This document shows, one piece after another, positions 16,675 to 25,939 of a DNA stretch of 64,000 bases; the stretch's first letter is position 1; each line of letters starts with the position of its first letter. Both the position numbers and the translations under genes were made by a program. The stretch covers positions 310,001 to 374,000 of the forward strand of contig NZ_VTDO01000002.1 in assembly GCF_015627125.1 (NCBI RefSeq). The letters are read 5' to 3'. The notes under the pieces were generated by a model that had not been told where the DNA came from, did no database searches, and was given only the letters and a program-made list of their open reading frames with translations. The DNA comes from Acinetobacter rathckeae (lineage in GTDB: Bacteria; Pseudomonadota; Gammaproteobacteria; Pseudomonadales; Moraxellaceae).

Positions 16675-17418
16675 ATGCCAATGATTGACATCCAACATAT
16701 CTCTAAATGGTATGGTGACTTCCGAGTATTGACAGATTGTTCAACCACAATTGAAAAAGGTGATGTAGTTGTTGTCTGTGGTCCATCTGGATCTGGTAAA
16801 TCAACACTCATCAAAACAGTAAATGCACTTGAACCATTTCAAAAAGGCAATATTATTGTCAATGGTGCATCGTTAAAGGACCCTAAAACCAACTTGGCTG
16901 AGTTTAGATCACATGTTGGTATGGTGTTTCAGCACTTTGAATTGTTTCCACACATGACTGTGATGGAAAACCTGACCATTGCACAAGTAAAAGTATTGGG
17001 TCGTAATTTGGCTGATGCTCAGAAAAAAGCACAACAATATTTAGAACGTGTTGGTATGCTTGCACATAAAGATAAGTTCCCAGGACAGCTTTCAGGCGGT
17101 CAGCAACAACGTATTGCGATTGCTCGTGGTCTATGTATGGACCCTGTGTGTATGTTGTTTGATGAGCCGACATCTGCACTTGACCCTGAAATGGTGGGTG
17201 AAGTTCTAGATGTAATGGTTCAACTTGCAAATGAAGGCATGACCATGATGTGTGTAACACATGAAATGGGCTTTGCTAAGAAAGTATCGAATCGTTTAAT
17301 CTTTATGGACGCAGGTGAAATTTTAGAAGACTGCTCTACAAAAGACTTCTTTGAAAATATTGATGAACGTCATGAACGTGCACGTATTTTCTTAGATAAA
17401 ATTCAAGCGGTGCACTAA
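16675..17418 (+). CDS. gltL: Glutamate/aspartate ABC transporter ATP-binding protein GltL
   Basis: This 247-residue ATPase powers the importer. Walker A is GPSGSGKST (about 38-46), the signature LSGGQQQR (about 139-146), Walker B MLFDEPTSALD (about 159-169), and the H-loop VTHEMGF. These belong to the polar amino acid uptake class. It is the last gene of the operon. The next gene is convergent and its stop codon is only 4 nt away, with no hairpin between them. Confidence 0.94.
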   Translation: MPMIDIQHISKWYGDFRVLTDCSTTIEKGDVVVVCGPSGSGKSTLIKTVNALEPFQKGNIIVNGASLKDPKTNLAEFRSHVGMVFQHFELFPHMTVMENLTIAQVKVLGRNLADAQKKAQQYLERVGMLAHKDKFPGQLSGGQQQRIAIARGLCMDPVCMLFDEPTSALDPEMVGEVLDVMVQLANEGMTMMCVTHEMGFAKKVSNRLIFMDAGEILEDCSTKDFFENIDERHERARIFLDKIQAVH

Positions 17419-17422
17419 GGTC

Positions 17423-18004
17423 TTAAATGACTTGAATCTGTAGAAAAAATTGCCGATACGCTTCAACTTTCTTTTCTAAAGCTAAAGGATATGCTCTAGA
17501 GCTAGAAGGCAAACGATACAAGCCAAAAGATCTGTTATCAACAGTGACTTGGCTTGGTTTGCCAATTTTGGGTATAGGTGTGTTTTTAAAATGCAACATC
17601 ATCGCCTGTGTTGCTTTTTCCCCAGTTGTCATAATTGTATGGCAGTTGGGGATTTTTTTGAGTAGTGCTAAGAGGTTGGTTGGCTCGACCACATGCAAAT
17701 GTAAATCTGATGCATTTTGTTTTTTTCGAATGACTTTAAATGCTGTATCAAATATACCAATATTTTGTGTTTGTAAAAATGTTTTAATCTTGTCCAAGTG
17801 AAAGTTTTTTTGCTCTGTATTTATAAAATAATGTTTATCATTAAAAAAAATTAGTCCCATAATTCGCCACATATCATTTTGATAGTTTGGATAATAAAAA
17901 TCCATTTTCCATTTGTCTTTCGGTGGGGGAAAGCTACCGAGAAGTAATATTTTTGTATTGGAGGGTAGAAATGGATCGAGTGGGTGAGTTTCAATATCTT
18001 GCAT
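17423..18004 (-). CDS. Uracil/hypoxanthine-DNA glycosylase superfamily protein
   Basis: This 193-residue protein has the UDG-superfamily pattern. Motif I is LLLGSFPPP near 20-28, followed by YYPNYQNDMWRIMG, and a late motif is LPSSSRAYP. The combination is closest to the DNA-deoxyinosine (hypoxanthine) glycosylase branch, which reads YYxxPRNxFW and ends in LPSTSPAN-like residues. It would act in base excision repair of deaminated bases. The exact substrate is not settled, since key loop residues differ from the described enzymes. It is a single gene convergent with gltL and has no clear ribosome site. Confidence 0.65.
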   Translation of the reverse strand: MQDIETHPLDPFLPSNTKILLLGSFPPPKDKWKMDFYYPNYQNDMWRIMGLIFFNDKHYFINTEQKNFHLDKIKTFLQTQNIGIFDTAFKVIRKKQNASDLHLHVVEPTNLLALLKKIPNCHTIMTTGEKATQAMMLHFKNTPIPKIGKPSQVTVDNRSFGLYRLPSSSRAYPLALEKKVEAYRQFFLQIQVI

Positions 18005-18129
18005 ATTATTCCTTATAAAAGCTAAATATGGGTGTGGTGCATTTAATGTTAAATCTTAAATTCACTAGGGATAACTATGGCTTCATGATATGGTTATAGC
18101 TGTTTCCATAGTTTAAGGTAAGATGTTTT

Positions 18130-18462
18130 ATGTATGAATATAACTATAGAACGGGCTGGGGTGAAGCTAAATATGACTTTAGTGCAGAGTTAAATAAAGA
18201 AGTCGAAGCTTTAGGCGAGCCAACAACACAAGAGCAAGCGATTGAGCAACTCGGTTATATTTGTGATCAGAGCTTGTTTTTTAACCCTGAGAATTCCCCT
18301 AAATATATTACTGTACTGATTGCGAAAGATGTAACGCCTGATTTATATCAATATATTGTAATTTTTGCTTTATACACTGAAAGTGTAGAGTATTTTGGCG
18401 TGACAGATACACCAAGTTTAATAGAACTATTGGGTAAACTTGTACCATTGGTGCAGTATTAA
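18130..18462 (+). CDS. Hypothetical acidic protein, 110 residues
   Basis: I do not recognise a family. The protein is soluble and acidic, with no signal or membrane segment, and begins MYEYNYRTGWGEAKYDF. A ribosome site AAGGTAAG lies just upstream of the ATG, and codon use resembles the surrounding chromosome, so it is probably expressed. It stands alone next to a decayed acetyltransferase gene. Size and composition would fit an immunity-type protein, but nothing adjacent supports this. Confidence 0.6.
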   Translation: MYEYNYRTGWGEAKYDFSAELNKEVEALGEPTTQEQAIEQLGYICDQSLFFNPENSPKYITVLIAKDVTPDLYQYIVIFALYTESVEYFGVTDTPSLIELLGKLVPLVQY

Positions 18463-18501
18463 CATTCGTTTTATCATGTGAATGGAAAACATGGCTTGAT
18501 A

Positions 18502-18959
18502 ATGCAAGATTGGGAGATTTTGAAAAATATCCGTCTGCAATCGTTGTTAGATAGTCCAAGTGCTTTTGCAATAACCTATGTCACTGCTCAACAATATACG
18601 GAGTCGGAGTGACGTAGTCGAGCATCATCTGCAACACAGTATCAATATGCTTTAGCTTTTTCTGAAGGAATAGCAGTGGGTATTATTGGTTAGACTAAAA
18701 ACTTCCTTAATGAGTTTAATCTTATAGCAATGTGGGTAGACCAAGCTATCGTGGTCAGGGGGTTGCTGATGAGCTCATTTTTTTTATGAAAAAATTAGCA
18801 ATATCTAAAGGATATAATCGAATAGTACTCAATGTTTCTAAAGGTAATGTGAAAGCGTTTTCTTTTTACTCTAGACATTGTTTTAATGTACAGACTAAAC
18901 AAGCGAATTTATCTGTAACAACTGACGATGGGGCTGAGAAGATGGTACGTATTATATAG
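18502..18959 (+). pseudogene. GNAT acetyltransferase pseudogene
   Basis: Translation from the ATG at 18502 gives an acetyltransferase-like N terminus, then TGA at 18610 (in the context SE-stop-RSRA, where W is expected) and TAG at 18691. After MWVD at about 18741 the frame shifts by one base and continues as PSYRGQGVADELIFF, the acetyl-CoA-binding R/Q-x-x-G-x-G/A motif. The C-terminal half is intact to 18959. Two nonsense codons and one single-base loss make this a clear remnant. Confidence 0.85.
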
Positions 18960-19088
18960 TGTGAAGTTAATATGGCCTAACTATCTAATCTTTATATAAA
19001 ATACTAAAAGTGTTTTTGAAGTCTATCGCTTTTACTTTTTTCTGAGGGATAATCGCTTCGCGATATGTTTATAAATTCTTATATCATA

Positions 19089-19132
19089 AGCCGTATTGTA
19101 AACAGGTAATAAACCCGAATTATTATACGGCT
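19089..19132. terminator. Nested hairpin upstream of the queC 3' end
   Basis: Outer arms AGCCGTA / TACGGCT enclose an inner hairpin TAATAA / TTATTA with an 11-nt bulge on the left side. It lies between the GNAT remnant and the convergent queC gene and may end transcription from one side. Only a weak T-rich stretch follows. Confidence 0.35.
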
Positions 19133-19165
19133 CATTTTGTTGCCAGACTTAAAAAAGACAAGATT

Positions 19166-19867
19166 TTACTGATGAGATGTCTTTGTTATAAAGGCATCAA
19201 AACCATTTTTTCTAAGTTCGCATGCAGGGCATGCATTGCAACCATAGCCCCAAGCGTATAAATGTGTGCGGTCGCCATTGTAGCAAGTATGTGTTTCTTT
19301 AATCACATAATCGACAGCACTTTGACCACAAAGAGATTGGGTCATGGCCCATGTGTCACATTTGTCTATCCACATCAGTGGTGTGTGAATGACCACTTTT
19401 TTATCCAACCCTAAACTTAATGCGACTTGTAGGGCTTTCATGGTGTTGTCTCTACAATCTGGATAGCCAGAGAAATCTGTTTCACAGACACCAGTGACAA
19501 TATGTTCTATGTCATGCTTATAGGCTACAGTGCTTGCGACATTTAGAAAAATTAAGTTGCGACCAGGTACGAATGTATTTGGGTACTTTTCTGTTTGGTC
19601 AATACTGACTTCATGGGTAAGTGATGTGGTATTTACTTGTGATAAGAAGTCTAAATTAAAAATATGGTCTAATTTTAACTTGTTTTTCCAGCTAGGCTTT
19701 AATGTTTCTATAGATTGCAAAATTTGACTACGGCATTGCATTTCAACATGATGTTTTTGACCGTATTCAAAGCCTACAGTATAGACCTCATCAAAATTTT
19801 CAAGCGCCCACATGAGGCATGTGGTGGAATCTTGTCCGCCAGAAAACAAAACTAATGCTTTACTCAT
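19166..19867 (-). CDS. queC: 7-cyano-7-deazaguanine synthase QueC
   Basis: This 233-residue ATP-dependent enzyme converts 7-carboxy-7-deazaguanine to preQ0 in queuosine synthesis. The PP-loop SGGQDST lies at 9-15. The C-terminal zinc site is formed by CNACPACELR plus an upstream cysteine. Its length is normal for the family. queD, which acts earlier in the pathway, is also in this window but about 40 kb away, so the pathway genes are scattered. It is a single gene with no clear ribosome site. Confidence 0.94.
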   Translation of the reverse strand: MSKALVLFSGGQDSTTCLMWALENFDEVYTVGFEYGQKHHVEMQCRSQILQSIETLKPSWKNKLKLDHIFNLDFLSQVNTTSLTHEVSIDQTEKYPNTFVPGRNLIFLNVASTVAYKHDIEHIVTGVCETDFSGYPDCRDNTMKALQVALSLGLDKKVVIHTPLMWIDKCDTWAMTQSLCGQSAVDYVIKETHTCYNGDRTHLYAWGYGCNACPACELRKNGFDAFITKTSHQ

Positions 19868-20253
19868 ATTTAACAGCCTATTTTAAAACAGTGAATAGTG
19901 GCTTGTACTATGTTACATATGCAACAGACATACAAAAATAATGCGTAATGACGCAATATTGGTTGGAATAAATAGATGGTTAGCAAAATAGTATATCTTG
20001 AGCGATATGTAAAACAAATATTCTGCTTGCATTTGCCAGTTGTAATAAAATGTACAACTACGATTGGTAACATATAAATACTATCCATTTACGTCGTTTT
20101 ATGGAATGATGTATTTATAAAATATAAAGCAAAGTCGTAATGCTTTATCACAGTTTTGTCCAGTTTTGGACCGCCATGAATCGTCTCTACGAACGTGGTT
20201 TTTTATTAGAAAGTCAATAGGGCTTATTTTAGCCCTATTGTTGTCTTGAATGA
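19868..20253. other. 386-nt gap between queC and alr, hairpins only
   Basis: No coding frame with a plausible start is seen. Three inverted repeats occur in a row: ATAAAGCA / TGCTTTAT (20124-20131, 20141-20148), GTCCA / TGGAC (near 20158-20171), and CAATAGGGCT / AGCCCTATTG (20215-20224, 20231-20240). The last probably marks the 3' end of the alr transcript although its T-run is poor. Confidence 0.5.
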
Positions 20254-21354
20254 TTAGTCTTCTACTTTTACTTCTACTCGCGCAGTAATGGCACACATAA
20301 GCTCATAGCCGAGCGTACCTGATGCTGCCGCAACTTCATCTATTGCTAAGATATTGCCACATTTAGATTGTCCCCATAGTACAACTTCATCGCCAATATT
20401 GGCATCTGAATGTGTAAGGTCAACAGCTAACATATCCATACTCACTCGACCCAGTAGAGTAGTCCGTTGACCATTAACCAATACAGGTGTACCTGTTGGA
20501 GATACTCTTTGGTAGCCATCTGCATAACCGCAAGCAACAATACCGACTTTCATGTCTTGTTTTGCAATAAATTTTGATCCATAGCCAATGCTTTCGTTTG
20601 CACCGATTTGCTGTACGGCAATAATTTCACTGCGTAAACTCATGGTTGGCTTTAAGCCCCAATCGGCTGCACTGTGTGTTGGGTAGTCGGGTGAGCTACC
20701 ATAGAGTGCTATACCTGCTCGTACAAAGTCTGAGGGGATATGGTGATGGCGTAACATGGCAGCACTGTTGCTTACCGATTGTTTTCCCGCTAAACCGTTA
20801 ATGGTGTTTTGAAAAACTTCATATTGGTAATTTGTACCATTTTCACCAAAGCGGTCACCATCTGCATCTGAAAAATGCATCATATGATGTAATTTAGAGA
20901 CGCAGTTTAATTGCGATAAGGTATGCCACGCTGTCGCATAATCTTCAGGTTTAAAGCCTAAACGATTCATACCGCTATTCATTTTTAAAAACACTTCGAA
21001 TGTTGCATTACTTTGGTGGGCTTTTAGCCATTGAATTTGATGTGGGCTATGTATGGCAAAACTTAAATGATATTGTGCACATAAGTCTAGATCTGTGGCA
21101 TGAAATATGCCTTCGAGTAACAGAATTTGACCGTTGTAATTTAGCTGACGTAAACGCATTGCCTCACTCAAATCGAGTAAGGCAAAGCCATCTGCATTTT
21201 TAAAGCAATCATATACATTTTCAATGCCGTGACCATAAGCATTGGCCTTTACAACAGTAAGTAGGTGTTGTGAGTTTCCTGTATGTTGTCGTGCAATTTT
21301 AAGGTTGTTTTTTAATGCATTTTTATGAATGATAGCCTGAATAGGGCGTGGCAT
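20254..21354 (-). CDS. alr: Alanine racemase (catabolic, DadX-like)
   Basis: This 366-residue PLP enzyme interconverts L- and D-alanine. The cofactor lysine is in VVKANAYGHG (Lys36). The catalytic tyrosine region GYGSKF and the C-terminal GRVSMDM motif are present. It lies 30 nt downstream of dadA on the same strand, so the pair converts L-alanine to D-alanine and then oxidises it. This context favours the catabolic DadX role, although it may be the only racemase and also serve the cell wall. Confidence 0.92.
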   Translation of the reverse strand: MPRPIQAIIHKNALKNNLKIARQHTGNSQHLLTVVKANAYGHGIENVYDCFKNADGFALLDLSEAMRLRQLNYNGQILLLEGIFHATDLDLCAQYHLSFAIHSPHQIQWLKAHQSNATFEVFLKMNSGMNRLGFKPEDYATAWHTLSQLNCVSKLHHMMHFSDADGDRFGENGTNYQYEVFQNTINGLAGKQSVSNSAAMLRHHHIPSDFVRAGIALYGSSPDYPTHSAADWGLKPTMSLRSEIIAVQQIGANESIGYGSKFIAKQDMKVGIVACGYADGYQRVSPTGTPVLVNGQRTTLLGRVSMDMLAVDLTHSDANIGDEVVLWGQSKCGNILAIDEVAAASGTLGYELMCAITARVEVKVED

Positions 21355-21384
21355 ATAGAACTTCCTGTATAAGTAAATGCAATC

Positions 21385-22635
21385 TTAAAGGTAACGCTGT
21401 AAAGATAGACCTTCAGTACTAATATCAGGGCGTTGGTTGAGTACCAAGTCACTGATGAGCTTTCCTGAGCCACATGCCATGGTCCAACCAAGGGTGCCGT
21501 GTCCTGTGTTTAAGAATAAATTATTATAGCGTGTTGCACCAATAATTGGCGTGCTGTCTGGTGTCATTGGGCGTAAGCCAGTCCAAAAAGTCGCCTCAGC
21601 TGTGTTACCGCCTGGGAATAGGTCATTGGTGACCATTTCTAAAGTGGCTCTACGTTTTTGTTTTAAGCTTAAATCGAAACCGCTCAGCTCAGCCATACCA
21701 CCAACACGAATACGGTTGTCAAAACGAGTAATGGCAATTTTGTAGCTTTCATCAAGCACTGTAGATTCGGGTGCACGTGTTGCATCTGTAATTGGAATCG
21801 TGAGTGAGTAGCCTTTAACTGGATATACTGGAATATCTAAGTGCAAGGGTTTTAAAAAGTCACGACTGTAGCTACCAAAGGCTAAAACATAACGGTCTGC
21901 AGTATGTACAACACCATCAACGAGAACCCCTTTAATTTCATCGCCTTCAACAATCAGTTGTTGTACATTTTGATTGAATTTGAACTCAACACCTTGTTGT
22001 TCTGCCAGTTTTGCTAATGCATTGGTAAATAAGTAGCAATCGCCTGTTTCATCGTTTGGTAGATGTAAGCCTCCAACCAGTTTGTCTTTTGCAAAACCTA
22101 AAGCAGGTTCAACACGCTCCAGATCATTACTATAGAGGAGTTCATGGGGGACGCCACATTCTTTGAGTACGGCAATATCACGTTGCACTGCTTCAAGTTG
22201 GGCTTCTTTGCGAAAAACTTGTAATGTGCCCTTTGAGCGGTGTTCATAGGCAATACCCGTATCACTACGTAATGCACGTAAGCAGTCACGGCTGTATTCG
22301 GCAACCCGTGTCATGCGTTCTTTATTGGTCGCATAACTTTTGGGGTTACAGTTTTTGAGCATTTGTGCCATCCACTGTAGCTGCCATGCACTGCCATCTA
22401 AGCCAATTGCAAGTGGTGCATGTTGTTGAAACATCCACTTCATGGCTTTGATTGGAATACCAGGTGCTGCCCAAGGGGTTGAATATCCAGGAGAGATTTG
22501 CCCTGCATTAGCAAAGCTAGTTTCTTCTGCAGGATTAGGTTGTCTATCAAAGACAGTGACTTGAGCCCCGTTTTTCGATAAATAGTAAGCACTGGTTGTG
22601 CCAATCACACCGCTACCAAGAACAATCACGTGCAT
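21385..22635 (-). CDS. dadA: D-amino acid dehydrogenase, small subunit
   Basis: This 416-residue FAD enzyme, associated with the inner membrane, oxidises D-alanine to pyruvate and ammonia and feeds electrons to the respiratory chain. The FAD motif [15 protein letters not shown] starts at residue 4. The C-terminal [14 protein letters not shown] is characteristic. I choose the ATG at 22635 (MHVIVLGSG) over one five codons upstream because AGGA stands 8 nt in front of it. It probably heads the dadA-alr operon and diverges from the Lrp-type regulator. Confidence 0.94.
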   Translation of the reverse strand: MHVIVLGSGVIGTTSAYYLSKNGAQVTVFDRQPNPAEETSFANAGQISPGYSTPWAAPGIPIKAMKWMFQQHAPLAIGLDGSAWQLQWMAQMLKNCNPKSYATNKERMTRVAEYSRDCLRALRSDTGIAYEHRSKGTLQVFRKEAQLEAVQRDIAVLKECGVPHELLYSNDLERVEPALGFAKDKLVGGLHLPNDETGDCYLFTNALAKLAEQQGVEFKFNQNVQQLIVEGDEIKGVLVDGVVHTADRYVLAFGSYSRDFLKPLHLDIPVYPVKGYSLTIPITDATRAPESTVLDESYKIAITRFDNRIRVGGMAELSGFDLSLKQKRRATLEMVTNDLFPGGNTAEATFWTGLRPMTPDSTPIIGATRYNNLFLNTGHGTLGWTMACGSGKLISDLVLNQRPDISTEGLSLQRYL

Positions 22636-22660
22636 GAGGATTTCCTGCAAAATTTTATAA

Positions 22661-22760
22661 GTGAATTTACCTAGTATATTGTTATTTTAGGAGTGAATTT
22701 TACTGTTTTTAGTGCTTTAATGGCCTGTATTCCACAGATTTTCATGTAAATTTAGGTAAA
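22661..22760. promoter_or_regulatory. Repeated operator-like boxes between dadA and the Lrp-type gene
   Basis: TTTACCTA at 22666-22673 recurs inverted as TAGGTAAA at 22753-22760. A related GTGAATTTTAC lies at 22693-22703, parallel to GTGAATTTAC at 22661-22670. Multiple degenerate boxes in a divergent spacer are typical of Lrp/AsnC regulators, which activate dad operons in other proteobacteria. Confidence 0.5.
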
Positions 22761-22770
22761 ATGAGTAAAA

Positions 22771-23241
22771 ATGCGTAAGTTAGATCGGACTGATTATCAA
22801 ATTTTAGATATCTTGCAAAAGCAAGGTCGTATTGCCATTAGTGAGTTGGCATCACAAGTCAATTTGTCGACAACACCATGTTCTGAGCGTGTAAAAAGGT
22901 TAGAACGAGAAGGTGTGATTACAGGGTACCATGCACGGTTAAACCCTGCTTATGTAGACCGTAATTTATTGGTTTTTCTAGAGATTAAACTTTCTGCAAA
23001 ATCTGGTGATGTGTTTGACCATGTGGCCATGAATTTGTCTGATATTCCAGAAGTATTAGAGTGTCATTTAATTTCAGGCGAGTTTGATTATTTGGTGAAA
23101 GCTCGCTTAAAAGAAATGGGGGTATATCGTCGGTTATTGGCTGATATTTTGAAAAAATTACCTGCATCTGCTTCATCACACAGTTATATTGTTATGGAAG
23201 AAATTAAAGAAACGCTGTATTTAGATTTAAAGCAACTGTAG
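22771..23241 (+). CDS. Lrp/AsnC-family transcriptional regulator
   Basis: This 156-residue regulator has an N-terminal winged helix-turn-helix (ISELASQVNLSTTPCSERVK, about 24-43) and a C-terminal RAM ligand-binding domain (about 67-150, with ECHLISGEFDYLVKARL). It is divergent from dadA, the usual place of the alanine-responsive activator DadR/Lrp. I infer that it senses alanine and controls dadA-alr and itself. It could also be the global Lrp of the cell. Confidence 0.9.
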   Translation: MRKLDRTDYQILDILQKQGRIAISELASQVNLSTTPCSERVKRLEREGVITGYHARLNPAYVDRNLLVFLEIKLSAKSGDVFDHVAMNLSDIPEVLECHLISGEFDYLVKARLKEMGVYRRLLADILKKLPASASSHSYIVMEEIKETLYLDLKQL

Positions 23242-23671
23242 TTAAGTGTATCTGATCAATCACTATCATGGCTAATAATAGAAGCCATATAGATGTTTTT
23301 GAAGCAAATAAAGTATTATCTAATGCCTATGGAATGGCTAATGATGAGATATTGGGTACATGCTTTTTGCTAAAATATCAAAAGATATAAGAGATATATT
23401 TATTAATACCTCTTGTTTGCTGGCACGATGTAAAGCAAGTTAAAAAATTGTTTCTAAGTTGCTTTGATGAATCAATTGGTTGGTATGTTTTTTATATATG
23501 AGAGTAAATAGTGCTTTTAATGAGGGTAAACACGATACAACATTGAGTTTATTCTAGATATAGAAGACAATCTAATTTCATTAAACTGGGTTTTAATGGC
23601 AGGTTGTTTATTTTTAATGTATGCAACCTTTTTGTATAACTACAGCATATAAAATATTTTGGAGTCTAAAG
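23242..23671. other. 430-nt gap before proC, no gene supported
   Basis: The longest readable frame is 40 codons at 23268-23390 (beginning MANNRSHIDVFEANK). It has no ribosome site and no family resemblance. It may be a remnant of an eroded gene. No strong hairpin or promoter is visible. Confidence 0.4.
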
Positions 23672-24511
23672 ATGATGCAACGTAAGATTGCTTTTATTGG
23701 CGGTGGTAATATGGCAGCTGCCATTATTTCAGGTTTAATTGCATCTGGATATGACAAAAAATTGATTACTGTGTCTGCCCCAAGTGAAAAGACCCGCACA
23801 CGGTTTAGTCAAAATGTGGGTGTTTTAGCCACGGCAGATAATGTAAAAGCTGCTTCTGAGGCAGATGTGGTGGTGTTGGCTGTAAAACCACAGCTTATGC
23901 GAGAAGTATGTGATGGTCTAAAAGGGATTACAGATATTGACCAAAAGCTGTTTTTAACCATCGCTGCCGGTACGGCAGTCCAGCTATATAGAGATATTTT
24001 AAGCCCTAATTTAAAAATTATTCGTATTATGCCGAATACGCCGTCACTTGTAGGTGAAGGAGTGAGTGGTTTATTTGCAGATGATAAAACCAGTGCACAA
24101 GATAAAGCATTTACAACGGACTTAATGTCTGCTGTAGGTAAAGTCGTTTGGGTGGAAAAAGAAACCGAGATCAATCATGTGATTGCTATTGCAGGCAGTG
24201 CACCTGGATATTTATTTTTATTTTTAGAAGCGATGCAAGAAAAAGCAGTATCGCTTGGTTTTCAGCCTGAACAAGCACGTGAGTTAATTTTGCAAACAGC
24301 AAAAGGTGTTGTTGCTTTGGCTGAATATGAGCAAGATTTAGGTTTTAATCAGTTACGTGCAAATGTTACATCTAAAGGCGGAACAACTTTTGAAGCTTTA
24401 AATGTGTTTGATAAAAAAGGCTTAAAACCTACAGTAGATGAAGCAATGCAAGCAGCCATTGACCGTGCTCAAAGCATGGAAATAGAGTTCTCCTTAGCAA
24501 AAAAATCATAA
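23672..24511 (+). CDS. proC: Pyrroline-5-carboxylate reductase
   Basis: This 279-residue enzyme reduces pyrroline-5-carboxylate to proline with NAD(P)H, the last step of proline synthesis. The Rossmann motif FIGGGNMAAAII lies near 7-18. The C-terminal proline-site stretch ANVTSKGGTTFEAL is near 236-249. The frame continues 17 codons upstream, but the ATG at 23672 has GGAG at a suitable distance, and homologous sequence starts here. Confidence 0.94.
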   Translation: MMQRKIAFIGGGNMAAAIISGLIASGYDKKLITVSAPSEKTRTRFSQNVGVLATADNVKAASEADVVVLAVKPQLMREVCDGLKGITDIDQKLFLTIAAGTAVQLYRDILSPNLKIIRIMPNTPSLVGEGVSGLFADDKTSAQDKAFTTDLMSAVGKVVWVEKETEINHVIAIAGSAPGYLFLFLEAMQEKAVSLGFQPEQARELILQTAKGVVALAEYEQDLGFNQLRANVTSKGGTTFEALNVFDKKGLKPTVDEAMQAAIDRAQSMEIEFSLAKKS

Positions 24512-24707
24512 GTATTTTATAGCGAGCTAGAATGTAGTGAATACTAAAATTTACTATGTTCTAGATAAGTGCATACATATTTTTTACGAGATAAATTAGC
24601 AATATTACTGGCTGAAGATGCTATAGCCGATGGCTGAATTTGTGTATAATAAAATGCAATATTAATAAGATTGGCAACATGAATAACATGTGCCATAGAT
24701 CATCGAC

Positions 24708-25937
24708 ATGAAAATTTTACCATCTTCCGAATATCACCAAATTATAAAATATACAGGGTATTGGTTGTGTGTTTCTGTTGCAATCGGACTAATTTCTGGT
24801 TTGGCATCAACATTGATTTTTAGTTGTTTCGATATTGCCAATAAAGTACGTGCTTTATATCCTGCATTAATCTACTTTTTGCCTTTTGTTGGTTTGTTTA
24901 TTGGTTATCTATTTTATCGTTTTGGTACGCCAATTGAAAAAGGCACACACTTACTGATTGATGAAATTCATGAACCAAAATCATTCATTCCAAAAAGAAT
25001 GAGTCCACTCATTTTCTTTAGTGCAATTTTAACGCAGTTATTTGGTGGGTCTGCAGGACGAGAGGCCCCTGCGGTGCAGTTGTCTGGTGCATTAGCAGAC
25101 CATATTGCACAAGTTTTGCGGGTTTCTAGAGATCATCGTAAGATTTTTCTGATGGCAAGTATTGGGGCTGGTTTTTCAGGTATTTTTGGGTTGCCACTTG
25201 CTGGTGCAATGTATGGTTTAGAAATTACCGCACTCGGTAATTTACGTTATTCGGCTGTTTTTCCTTGTTTTGTTGCTTCATTGATTGCGGCTAAAATTCC
25301 AGAGGCATTTGATATTGTGCATCCACATATCTTTTATGTGGTCAGTAGTTATCCTGAAATTAATATAAAAATTTTACTATCTTTAATTATTGCAGGGCTG
25401 ATCTTTGGTGTTGCTGCACGGTTATTTATTGCATCTATTCACTATGCCAGTATAGGATTTAAAAAAGCCATTCCGTTTATGCCGTTTAGGGCAATGGTGG
25501 GCGGCATTATTTTAATGTTACTTACGCTTTGGGTTGGCTCACAAGAGTTTAATGGCTTAGGGGTAAATAAAGTGATTGCTGCCTTTTATGTGCCATTACC
25601 TGTGACTGATTTTTTAAATAAAACTTTATTTACAGCATTAACTCTAGGCTCAGGTTTTAAGGGGGGGGAAATTACACCATTATTTTTTGTGGGGGCAACG
25701 CTTGGTAATGCACTTGGGGGTTTTTTACCATTACCATTGTCTTTATTGGCGGCACTTGGGCTAGTGGGTATATTTTCAGGTGCAAGTAAGGCTCCAATTA
25801 CGTCTTTAATTCTAGCTGTAGAGTTGTTCGGTACGCAGGTTATTGTTTATGCAATGATTATTTGTCTGGTTGCGTATTTATTTTCAGGCAACTGTGGGCT
25901 ATATAGAACACAAAAGCCCACAGAGCATCATTCATAA
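24708..25937 (+). CDS. CLC-family chloride/anion channel or antiporter
   Basis: This 409-residue membrane protein has the CLC fold. The GGSAGREAPAVQ segment (about 111-122) replaces GREGPxxQ, and GSGFKGGEITPLFFVGATLGN near 310-330 is the GxFxP-like second filter part. The N-terminal filter GSGIPE is absent. At that position the sequence reads GTHLLIDEIHEPK, as in a short CLC branch that includes fluoride-exporting members. The ion carried is therefore open. It is a single gene in its own transcript, and I see no fluoride riboswitch in the upstream 196 nt. Confidence 0.8.
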   Translation: MKILPSSEYHQIIKYTGYWLCVSVAIGLISGLASTLIFSCFDIANKVRALYPALIYFLPFVGLFIGYLFYRFGTPIEKGTHLLIDEIHEPKSFIPKRMSPLIFFSAILTQLFGGSAGREAPAVQLSGALADHIAQVLRVSRDHRKIFLMASIGAGFSGIFGLPLAGAMYGLEITALGNLRYSAVFPCFVASLIAAKIPEAFDIVHPHIFYVVSSYPEINIKILLSLIIAGLIFGVAARLFIASIHYASIGFKKAIPFMPFRAMVGGIILMLLTLWVGSQEFNGLGVNKVIAAFYVPLPVTDFLNKTLFTALTLGSGFKGGEITPLFFVGATLGNALGGFLPLPLSLLAALGLVGIFSGASKAPITSLILAVELFGTQVIVYAMIICLVAYLFSGNCGLYRTQKPTEHHS

Positions 25938-25939
25938 CA

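Noticed and set aside
23268..23390. 40-codon frame between the Lrp gene and proC
   Set aside because: No ribosome site and no recognisable family; kept only as a note in the gap entry.
24512..24707. Fluoride riboswitch before the CLC gene
   Set aside because: The conserved blocks of the crcB motif are not seen.
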